From Firmicutes bacterium UBA3936 (GTDB lineage Bacteria > Bacillota > Dethiobacteria > Dethiobacterales > Dethiobacteraceae), in NCBI GenBank assembly GCA_002385745.1, contig DGEC01000074.1, positions 1 through 30,837 on the forward strand: a stretch of DNA of 30,837 nt, in the 5' to 3' direction. Position numbers and translations under genes: made by a program. The notes under the pieces were generated by a model. It was given only the letters and a program-made list of their open reading frames with translations, searched no databases and was not told the DNA's origin. Below, piece by piece: positions 23,701 to 29,619 of the stretch. The first letter of the stretch is position 1. Each line of letters begins with the position of its first letter.

Positions 23701-24468
23701 TTGAAGAGAGAAGTGAGGATCGCAAGACGCAAAAAACGTTTCCTGGCTCTTGCGCTTATTGTTTTGTTTATCCTGGGCTTCCTCCTGCACAGGCAGGTCA
23801 TAAACAGTGTTTATAATCCGGCGGCAGAAGGGGTATATTACCGGGTGGAAACAGATGAAAAATCGGTGGCGTTTACTTTTGAAGCTGTCTGGGGTGCCGG
23901 GAAAACTGCAGAAATATTAAATCTATTGGACAGACATAATGTGCAGGCTACATTTTTCCTCTCCGGGCAGTGGCTGCGTAAATATGCGGATTTGGCAAGA
24001 GGAATAGTACTCAGGGGCCATGAAATAGGGCTGCATGGTTATGAGCATAAACTGCTGACGGAAATGAGCGATGAAGAACTGGAGGCCGATTTTGTCAAAG
24101 CAAAGGAAGCACTTCAGGAAGAACTGGCTCTGGAAACCCGTTTGTACCGCCCACCATACGGAGAATTTGACAGCAGGGTGCTGCATCAGGCTCAAGGCTG
24201 CGGATTGACTACGGTAATTTGGAGCATAAATGCCGGTGACTTGACCGGCCTTACCTATGATGAAATGGTCAGGCAAATAAGGAAAAAAATTCATAATGGG
24301 GCCATAATAATGTTTCATACACATTCATCCCAGTCTGTAAAGGCCCTGCCGGTAATTATTCAAACACTGCGGCAAAACGGCTATGAAATATTGCCCTTTA
24401 CCGCCCTGCAGCAAAAAGGTTTTGCCAAGGAGGAGGCCTATGAAATACAGCTGTTTTCGGGCATTTAA
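23701..24468 (+). CDS. Membrane-anchored NodB-fold polysaccharide deacetylase-like protein (PdaB-like)
   Basis: It has 255 residues: a basic N-terminus, one membrane helix (about 13-30) and a NodB homology domain outside the membrane. NodB motifs: motif 1 reads FTFEAVWG where active enzymes have TFDD, so the catalytic Asp is Glu and the metal-binding Asp is Ala. Motif 2, HGYEH, keeps both His ligands; motif 3, RPPYGEFD, is intact; and the terminal His is in IIMFHTHS. Activity on peptidoglycan or another glycan is therefore uncertain. The start is TTG 23701 behind GAGGGTG. It overlaps the next gene by 29 bases. The architecture recalls Bacillus PdaB, a spore cortex protein, but the position after pnp is that of ylxY, whose better match is the next gene. 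Confidence 0.82.
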   Translation: MKREVRIARRKKRFLALALIVLFILGFLLHRQVINSVYNPAAEGVYYRVETDEKSVAFTFEAVWGAGKTAEILNLLDRHNVQATFFLSGQWLRKYADLARGIVLRGHEIGLHGYEHKLLTEMSDEELEADFVKAKEALQEELALETRLYRPPYGEFDSRVLHQAQGCGLTTVIWSINAGDLTGLTYDEMVRQIRKKIHNGAIIMFHTHSSQSVKALPVIIQTLRQNGYEILPFTALQQKGFAKEEAYEIQLFSGI

Positions 24469-25444
24469 AGGCGGGAGAATACTCCTTTTCGTCTTTCTCT
24501 TCCTCGCAGGATTTTTGCTCTTCCAAAACATTAAGCCGGAACCGGCAAGCAGCAGGCGTATCAAAAGGAATGTTGCCGTTGCAGGGAGGACGGTGGGCGG
24601 TATGACTGCAGAAGAAGCGGAAGTTGTAATTAATGAACTTGCAGGAGCAATGCATATCCCGCCAGTTGATGCCTTTGTTGACACGGCAACGGGAGGAGTT
24701 GTGGCTGATCTTAACGGTTTGGCAATAGCTGTGGAAGAAACACTTCAGAAACTGCTTGTGGCAGAAGAAGGGGAAGAGGTAACCCCGGCCTTCCGGCAGA
24801 TCCCTGCCAAGGTTACTTTGTCCGACTTGCCGCTACACCCGATTTACCGGGGTAACCCGGAAAAACGCCAGGTTGTTTTCTTAATTAATGTTGCCTGGGG
24901 AAATGAATATCTCAAGGGCTTGCTGGATGTTTTGCAAGAGGAAAAATCTCAGGCTACATTTTTTCTTACCGGCCGCTGGGTAAACGGCAACCCAAAGGAA
25001 GCACGGTTGATAAGTGAAGCAGGGTTTGAGATAGCAAGCCACGGTTATTCCGATGCTCTAAGCATGGGGCAGGCTGAAATGGCAGTTATAGAGGAAGATA
25101 TGGATAAATCCATTAAGGTTATTAAGGAAGTATGCGGGGTAGATTCTCTCTACATCAGTACACACAAGGGAGAATTGTCTCCTTCGGTTCTGCAGGCGGC
25201 TGCCGACAGGAAATTGCGTGTAATTATGTGGACACTTGATACAGTTGACTGGAGACTGCCGGGCGTGCAGGCAATGCTGGATAAAATTATACCCGCAGCG
25301 GACAACGGAAATTTAATACTAATGCATCCCACCTCCCAAACTGCCGCTTTTCTCCGACAGGCTATCCCCGCCCTGCGAGAAAAAGGACTGGAACCGGTAA
25401 ACCTCTCTCAACTGTTAAACCCCTTCCGGGAATATAGGGAGTGA
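24440..25444 (+). CDS. ylxY: YlxY-like NodB-fold protein, probable pseudoenzyme
   Basis: It has 334 residues: a membrane helix at about 12-30, an N-terminal module (about 38-125) and a NodB-like domain (about 140-325). The stretch PIYRGNPEKRQVVFLINVAW followed by GNEYL matches my memory of Bacillus YlxY, which also follows pnp. The catalytic features are gone: LINV replaces TFDD, HGYSD keeps one His only, and ISTHKG replaces the RPPYG motif; the late His in ILMHPT remains. It is therefore probably a binding or structural protein. ATG 24440 is set by AAGGAGGAGG just upstream, inside the previous gene; a longer frame from 24383 lacks such a site. The N-terminal module resembles that of the next protein. 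Confidence 0.82.
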   Translation: MKYSCFRAFKGGRILLFVFLFLAGFLLFQNIKPEPASSRRIKRNVAVAGRTVGGMTAEEAEVVINELAGAMHIPPVDAFVDTATGGVVADLNGLAIAVEETLQKLLVAEEGEEVTPAFRQIPAKVTLSDLPLHPIYRGNPEKRQVVFLINVAWGNEYLKGLLDVLQEEKSQATFFLTGRWVNGNPKEARLISEAGFEIASHGYSDALSMGQAEMAVIEEDMDKSIKVIKEVCGVDSLYISTHKGELSPSVLQAAADRKLRVIMWTLDTVDWRLPGVQAMLDKIIPAADNGNLILMHPTSQTAAFLRQAIPALREKGLEPVNLSQLLNPFREYRE

Positions 25445-25450
25445 CACGCC

Positions 25451-26284
25451 CTGGCAAAGATAAAAACCATTAAAGCGGTTAAAATCACTCTTATTATATT
25501 AATTGTGACAATAATAACTGTGGCAGCATTTTCTCTCAATGTTGCCGCCCGTTTTTACAGGTATTATAAAGGCGTAAAAAAGGGAGTAACACTTGAAGAT
25601 ATCCCCATGGAAGGGAAGTTGCGGGAAGAAGTCAGGCAGCAAATTGAGAGAATGGCTCTAGAAATTAACCGGCCCCCGCGCAACGCTCGCTTTGATAAAA
25701 AAAATATGGAAATAACCAGTGAAGAAGAGGGCCTGATGGTAGATATTCCCGCTACGGTGGATGCAGTTATGTCGGCCAAGGAAAATGAAAAAGTAAAACT
25801 GCAGGTTATAATTCTTGAACCGGAGCTTACAGCTGAAATATTCAGTTCCATTAATCAAAGAATTGCCTTTTTCAGTACAAGCGGCGGCGGCAGCGCCGGT
25901 CGTACGGATAATTTATATGTAGCTGCCCGCTACATGAACGGGACAATCCTGGCACCGGGAGATGTTTTTTCATTTAATAAAGTAACGGGCCCCAGAACAT
26001 TTGAGCGCGGCTACAGCATGGCACCGGTGGTGGGGGGCATGGGAATCGGCGGCGGCGTTTGCCAGGTGGCAACAACAGTGTATAATGCGGCACTGATTGC
26101 CGGCCTGGAAATAATAGAGCGGCATCCTCACAGTATCCGGGTGGGTTATGTGCCGCCCGGAAGAGACGCCACGATTACAAATTATATTGACCTGAAATTT
26201 CGCAATTCAACCGAGAAGTTTATTCTGATCCGCTCCGGTGCCGGCGGGGGGTATGCCTGGGTGGAACTCTTGAGCCAGCCGTGA
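25451..26284 (+). CDS. VanW-domain membrane-anchored protein, probable CTG start
   Basis: A VanW-family protein. The C-terminal VanW domain has the signature GGVCQVATTVYNAALIAGLE followed by IIERHPHS and YVPPGRDATI, preceded by LAPGDVFSFNKVTGPRTFERG. Its function is unknown; relatives sit with peptidoglycan and vancomycin-resistance genes. The N-terminal half resembles the module of the upstream YlxY-like protein. GTG 25505 would start inside the membrane helix. The frame is open back to a TGA at 25442-25444, and CTG 25451, with GGGAGTGA about 8 bases upstream, gives MAKIKTIKAVKI followed by a full membrane helix, 277 residues. I therefore favour CTG. Confidence 0.82.
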   Translation: MAKIKTIKAVKITLIILIVTIITVAAFSLNVAARFYRYYKGVKKGVTLEDIPMEGKLREEVRQQIERMALEINRPPRNARFDKKNMEITSEEEGLMVDIPATVDAVMSAKENEKVKLQVIILEPELTAEIFSSINQRIAFFSTSGGGSAGRTDNLYVAARYMNGTILAPGDVFSFNKVTGPRTFERGYSMAPVVGGMGIGGGVCQVATTVYNAALIAGLEIIERHPHSIRVGYVPPGRDATITNYIDLKFRNSTEKFILIRSGAGGGYAWVELLSQP

Positions 26285-26350
26285 TGCTTGTTGACAAAAA
26301 AAAGAAAAGCGGTTAATCTGGGGGAGAATATAGAAAAAGGAGAAGCAGAG

Positions 26351-26794
26351 ATGTTTGAAATCCTGGTAAAAAAACTCCCTCGGGGGCGTGATTTGCTGCT
26401 TCCTGCCTATATGTCCCCTGATGCTGCCGGAATGGATTTGTATGCTGCAAACAAAGAACCCCTTATAATACTTCCTGCTGAAAGAGTTTTAGTACCGACG
26501 GGACTGCAGATAGCACTGCCGCCGGGATATGAGGCGCAAATCAGGCCGCGCAGCGGGCTCGCATATAATAACGGCATTTGTGTCCTCAACAGTCCCGGGA
26601 CAATAGATGCTGACTATCGCGGGGAAATTAAGGTACTGCTTGCCAATCTGGGTGAAAAACCTTTTGTGGTTTTCTATGGTGACCGGATAGCCCAGCTTGT
26701 CCCTGCCAAAGTAGTTAAGTGCAAGTTCAGTCTGGTTGCGGAACTGCCGGAAACAAAGCGTGGAGAAGGAGGATTCGGACATACCGGCAGATAA
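26351..26794 (+). CDS. dut: dUTP diphosphatase
   Basis: Trimeric dUTPase that hydrolyses dUTP to dUMP, keeping uracil out of DNA and feeding dTMP synthesis. It has 147 residues. All five family motifs are present: DAAGMDLYA, PRSGLA, GTIDADYRGEI, RIAQLV, and the C-terminal P-loop-like RGEGGFGHTG. ATG 26351 follows AAAGGAG by 9 bases; a longer frame from 26288 has no support. It follows the vanW-like gene and precedes a small membrane protein, an unusual neighbourhood compared with Bacillus. Confidence 0.96.
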   Translation: MFEILVKKLPRGRDLLLPAYMSPDAAGMDLYAANKEPLIILPAERVLVPTGLQIALPPGYEAQIRPRSGLAYNNGICVLNSPGTIDADYRGEIKVLLANLGEKPFVVFYGDRIAQLVPAKVVKCKFSLVAELPETKRGEGGFGHTGR

Positions 26795-26816
26795 ACACAC
26801 CGACGGGGAGTGTGAA

Positions 26817-27137
26817 ATGGCAGTCGTTATTATTTTGCTTCTCTTGCTGGCAGGATCCCTCTACCTGCGTGTTTCGGAAAAGATGCGCAATGTTCACTAT
26901 CAGGTGCCCGAACATGCAAAGGAAACGCCTTTTTCCCTGGCACTCCAGGAATTAGTGGCTAATGCCGGAGGGATTTATCTGTCCCTGGTCTTATTGGTTT
27001 CCTTCCTTAATATTGAAGTAGCGCAGAAGTGGGATATTTTTGGCCTCAGCATGGAGCCGCTGGCTTTTTTGTCCATTGTTTTTACAATTATTCAACCGGC
27101 TCTGCTCAAAATTTACCGTACCGTCAGGGGGAATTGA
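26817..27137 (+). CDS. Small membrane protein of unknown function
   Basis: I do not recognise this 106-residue protein. It has a membrane helix at the very start (about 2-16, VVIILLLLLAGSLYL), a short polar stretch with HYQVPEHAKETP, and two further hydrophobic segments (about 52-66, GIYLSLVLLVSFL, and about 79-98), ending with a basic tail. There is no signal cleavage site or catalytic motif. ATG 26817 has GGGGAG about seven bases upstream; a longer frame from 26736 overlaps dut and has no such site. It is followed after four bases by ymxH, so the two are co-translated. Confidence 0.75.
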   Translation: MAVVIILLLLLAGSLYLRVSEKMRNVHYQVPEHAKETPFSLALQELVANAGGIYLSLVLLVSFLNIEVAQKWDIFGLSMEPLAFLSIVFTIIQPALLKIYRTVRGN

Positions 27138-27141
27138 CAGT

Positions 27142-27381
27142 ATGGAGTTATCACAGCTGGCCCGCAAGGAGATAATTAACCTGTATGACGGGACACGGCT
27201 TGGCTTTGTCGGAGATGCAGATTTGCTAATAGACTGCAGTACGGGCTATATCCGCTCAATTATAATTTCCAAAGGTATGGGGTTTAAAACGAAATATGCA
27301 AGAGAACTGGTAATACCCTGGAAAACAGTGAAGAAAATCGGCGATGAGGTTATTGTTGTTGACATGCCGTCTCACCCATAA
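27142..27381 (+). CDS. ymxH: PRC-barrel protein YmxH (YlmC/YmxH family)
   Basis: A 79-residue PRC-barrel domain protein of the YlmC/YmxH sporulation family. The pattern is clear: SQLARKEIINLYDGTRLGFV, a central DLLIDCSTGYIRSIIIS, then VIPWKTVKKIGDEVIVVD. The biochemical role is unknown. In Bacillus, ymxH lies directly upstream of spoVFA (dpaA); here a stress-protein gene separates them. ATG 27142 has GGGGG about 10 bases upstream. Confidence 0.9.
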   Translation: MELSQLARKEIINLYDGTRLGFVGDADLLIDCSTGYIRSIIISKGMGFKTKYARELVIPWKTVKKIGDEVIVVDMPSHP

Positions 27382-27408
27382 TCTGCATTGCCTGTGCCAT
27401 GCATAACA

Positions 27409-27458
27409 GCTTCTTTTCAGTTGATAATAAAAAGAAGCATTACCGACTGAAAAGGAGG
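27409..27458 (+). promoter_or_regulatory. Two mutually exclusive stems over the ribosome binding site of the YflT-like gene
   Basis: Stem 1: GCTTCTTTT (27409-27417) with AAAAGAAGC (27430-27438), 9 bp. Stem 2: CTTTTCAGT (27413-27421) with ACTGAAAAG (27446-27454), 9 perfect pairs that can extend inward by a wobble and a G-C pair. Both use 27413-27417, so they cannot coexist. Stem 2 includes part of the ribosome binding site AAAAGGAGG (27450-27458); stem 1 leaves it free. This may be a translational switch. A chance overlap in an A/T-rich spacer is possible. Confidence 0.45.
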
Positions 27459-27466
27459 ATATTGTT

Positions 27467-27955
27467 ATGTCGCAAACAGTAGTCGGACTTTTTCATTCAC
27501 GGGAACAGGCGGAAGAAGCTGTCCGTGAATTAAGAAACCGTGATTTTGATGCAGGCGACATTTCCTTGGTTACCCGCGGTGAAGAGAGTGAAAACAGCGG
27601 CGAACAAACCATGGATTATGAAGAGCAGAATCTTGCCGACGGGACGTTAACGGGCGGAGTTTTAGGAGGCATGGCCGGATTGCTTGCCGGCGCCGGAGCA
27701 CTGCTTGTTCCGGGTATCGGGCCGATTATAGCTGCCGGCCCGTTGGCCGGGGCGCTGACAGGCGCCGTAACCGGCGGTATAGCGGGGGGATTAATTGATT
27801 ACGGCATCCCGGAAGACGAGGGAGACCGCTACGAACAGGAGATACGCCAGGGCAGTGTTATGGTAGCACTGGAAGCGGAAGATGAGAACATAGCAGGAGA
27901 AGTGGAAGCAGTCTTGCAGGAAAACGGCGCTTATGAAGTCAAAATACATGAGTAA
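27467..27955 (+). CDS. YflT-type general stress protein with glycine-zipper core
   Basis: It has 162 residues. The N-terminal VVGLFHSREQAEEAVRELRN, then FDAGDISLVTR, resembles the heat-induced stress protein YflT / general stress protein 17M fold (a ferredoxin-like alpha-beta unit). The middle (about 63-110) is a glycine zipper with many GxxxG-type repeats (GGVLGGMAGLLAGAG, GPLAGALTGAVTGGIAGG), which could insert into or associate with membranes. The C-terminal SVMVALEAEDENIAGEVEAV resembles the second half of the same fold. It acts as a monocistronic unit between ymxH and a strong terminator, with an excellent AAAAGGAGG. Function is unknown beyond the stress association of relatives. Confidence 0.82.
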   Translation: MSQTVVGLFHSREQAEEAVRELRNRDFDAGDISLVTRGEESENSGEQTMDYEEQNLADGTLTGGVLGGMAGLLAGAGALLVPGIGPIIAAGPLAGALTGAVTGGIAGGLIDYGIPEDEGDRYEQEIRQGSVMVALEAEDENIAGEVEAVLQENGAYEVKIHE

Positions 27956-27965
27956 ATATTTAAAG

Positions 27966-27999
27966 AAAGCAGAAAGGCTTCAGCTTTTCTGCTTTTTTT
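27966..27999 (+). terminator. Intrinsic terminator after the YflT-like gene
   Basis: A 13-bp stem (27966-27978 with 27983-27995, one G-T pair) with a TTCA loop and a run of seven Ts ending at 27999. It insulates the sporulation operon downstream. Confidence 0.9.
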
Positions 28000-28038
28000 A
28001 TTTTACAACTGCAAGCGTCAGGAAAAGTCGTCCTGTAA

Positions 28039-28066
28039 ACCTTTTACCGTCTTTGCACATATATTA
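28039..28066 (+). promoter_or_regulatory. Sigma-K-type (mother-cell) promoter for dpaA-dpaB
   Basis: CATATATTA (28058-28066) is a perfect match to the sigma-K -10 consensus CATA-N3-TA. The minimal -35 AC (28039-28040) lies 17 bases upstream. In Bacillus the homologous spoVF operon is transcribed by sigma-K late in the mother cell. Predicted start is near 28073, about 22 bases before the dpaA ATG. Confidence 0.7.
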
Positions 28067-28094
28067 AATTATCGAAGGGTAAGGCGGGGTTGAA

Positions 28095-29001
28095 ATGGCA
28101 ATCGAAAAATTAGCCGGTTTGAAAATTGTTGTGGCAGGCGGAGACGAGCGGGAAAAGGTTCTGGCTTTGGAGCTCGCGAAGCAAGGGGCTAAAGTTTGGC
28201 TGTACGGATTTTCACGGGGCAATAAATATTTATTGGAAAATCTAAGCTTTGGTCTGCCGCCAAGAGCCGATGTCATTATCCTGCCTCTCTCCGGCCTTGA
28301 CGAAGACGGAAATTTCCGCGCCGCAGGCGGTCAAAAAAAAAATAAACCTCGGACTTCTGGAGGCTTTGTTTTTCCCCGGGGTACTCTTGATTTGCGGACA
28401 TATTTCCCGCCGGCAGCAGGATTATCTTAACGCCAAAGGTATTAAGCAGCTGGAAGCCGGCAGCATAGAAGAACTTGCTGTGCTTAATGCCATTCCTACG
28501 GCAGAAGGAGCTTTAGCCTTTGCAATCAATAATTCGCCGCTGACTCTATCTGGAAGCAGTGTCCTGGTTGCCGGTTTCGGGCGCTGCGCCAAACCGCTGG
28601 CAAGACTTCTCAAGGCCTTTGGAGCACGGGTTACAGTAGCCGCCCGTAAAAGGAAGGACCTGGCGCTGGCCCGAACATTGGGTTACCGGACGGTAGAATT
28701 TACGGACCTGCAAGCAAACTCTGACAAATATGATTTTATTTTTAATACTGTACCCGCCCCGGTAATAAACGTTAAAGTACTGCAAAATACCCATGAAAAC
28801 AGTTTAATCATTGATCTGGCGTCTTCTCCGGGCGGCACGGATTTTACTGCGGCAAAGAAGCTGGGACTAAAGGCATTTTTGCTGCCCGGGATTCCCGGAA
28901 AAACTGCTCCGGTAACGGCAGGGAAAATACTGGCTGAAGTATATGCCCATTACATAGCTTTGTTTATGAAGGGAGGATCAGCTTATGAAACTTGCCGATA
29001 A
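28095..29001 (+). pseudogene. dpaA: Dipicolinate synthase subunit A, interrupted by a frameshift in an A10 run
   Basis: With DpaB this makes dipicolinic acid from dihydrodipicolinate in the mother cell. The first frame (28095 onward) has the family start LKIVVAGGDEREKVLALELA and VIILPLSGLDEDG, but after GGQKK it goes out of frame and stops at about 28430. The rest is in the next frame: INLGLLEALFFPGVLLICGH, the AIPTAEGALAFAI region, the Rossmann motif VLVAGFGRCAKPLARLL, DLASSPGGTDF and LLPGIPGKTAPVTAGKIL. The join is the ten As at 28333-28342; with nine As the two parts read through as one protein of about 301 residues. This may be a real mutation, phase variation, correction by slippage, or a sequencing error. 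The end overlaps dpaB by 17 bases. Confidence 0.9.
28333..28342 (+). repeat. A10 homopolymer at the dpaA frameshift point
   Basis: Ten consecutive As. Removing one restores the dpaA frame (GGQ-KK-INLGLL). Runs of this length are prone to polymerase slippage in replication, in transcription and in sequencing. It is the longest A-run I noticed in a coding region here; infB has two runs of eight. Confidence 0.9.
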
Positions 29002-29596
29002 AAGAATAGGTTTTGCCCTGACCGGCTCTCATTGCATACTGGAAGCGGTTTTCCCTGAAATCGAAAAAATGGTAGCTGAAGGAGCCCAGATCTATCCGAT
29101 CATCTCTCCTTCCGTTGGCCAGATGAATACCAGATTCGGCGAGGCGGCAGAATGGAAAACAAAACTGGTTAAAATCACCGGCAGAAGTCTGATTAACAGC
29201 ATAACAGCCGCCGAGCCGCTGGGACCGCAAAATATCCTCGATGCCTATATAATCGCTCCCTGTACCGGAAATACCCTGGCAAAAATGGCAAACGGAATAG
29301 TAGATACTGCCGTATTAATGGGAGCAAAAGCACAACTGCGCAATCAAAAGCCGGTTGTACTCTCCATATCTACCAATGACGGGCTGGGAATGAACGCTAA
29401 AAATATCGGAATCCTGCTAAATACCAAAAATGTGTACCTTGTTCCTTTCGGGCAGGACAGTCCTTTTGCAAAGCCCAATTCACTGATTGCCAAGATTGAA
29501 CTGTTAATACCCACCGTAATTGCCGCCCTGGAAGGAAGACAGATCCAGCCTCTTTTAGTCAACACAGCCAAAGAAGCATTTGAATTCAGAAAATAA
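28985..29596 (+). CDS. dpaB: Dipicolinate synthase subunit B (flavoprotein)
   Basis: Flavoprotein-like subunit of dipicolinate synthase (SpoVFB). It has 203 residues of the flavin-decarboxylase-like fold: IGFALTGSHCILEAVFPEIE at the start (a phosphate-binding Thr-Gly-Ser turn), IIAPCTGNTLAKMANGIVD (the conserved Pro-Cys-Thr-Gly-Asn-Thr box), and VVLSISTNDGLGMNAKNIG. ATG 28985 has GGGAGGA upstream and overlaps the end of dpaA. The frame is fully intact, unlike dpaA, which argues against long-standing decay of the operon. Confidence 0.96.
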   Translation: MKLADKRIGFALTGSHCILEAVFPEIEKMVAEGAQIYPIISPSVGQMNTRFGEAAEWKTKLVKITGRSLINSITAAEPLGPQNILDAYIIAPCTGNTLAKMANGIVDTAVLMGAKAQLRNQKPVVLSISTNDGLGMNAKNIGILLNTKNVYLVPFGQDSPFAKPNSLIAKIELLIPTVIAALEGRQIQPLLVNTAKEAFEFRK

Positions 29597-29619
29597 GCCG
29601 GGAAGAGAAGGTGGATGAG

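Noticed and set aside
26291..26319. TTGACA upstream of dut as a promoter
   Set aside because: The -35 is perfect, but the hexamers 16-18 bases downstream (for example TAATCT) match TATAAT poorly, so I did not call it.
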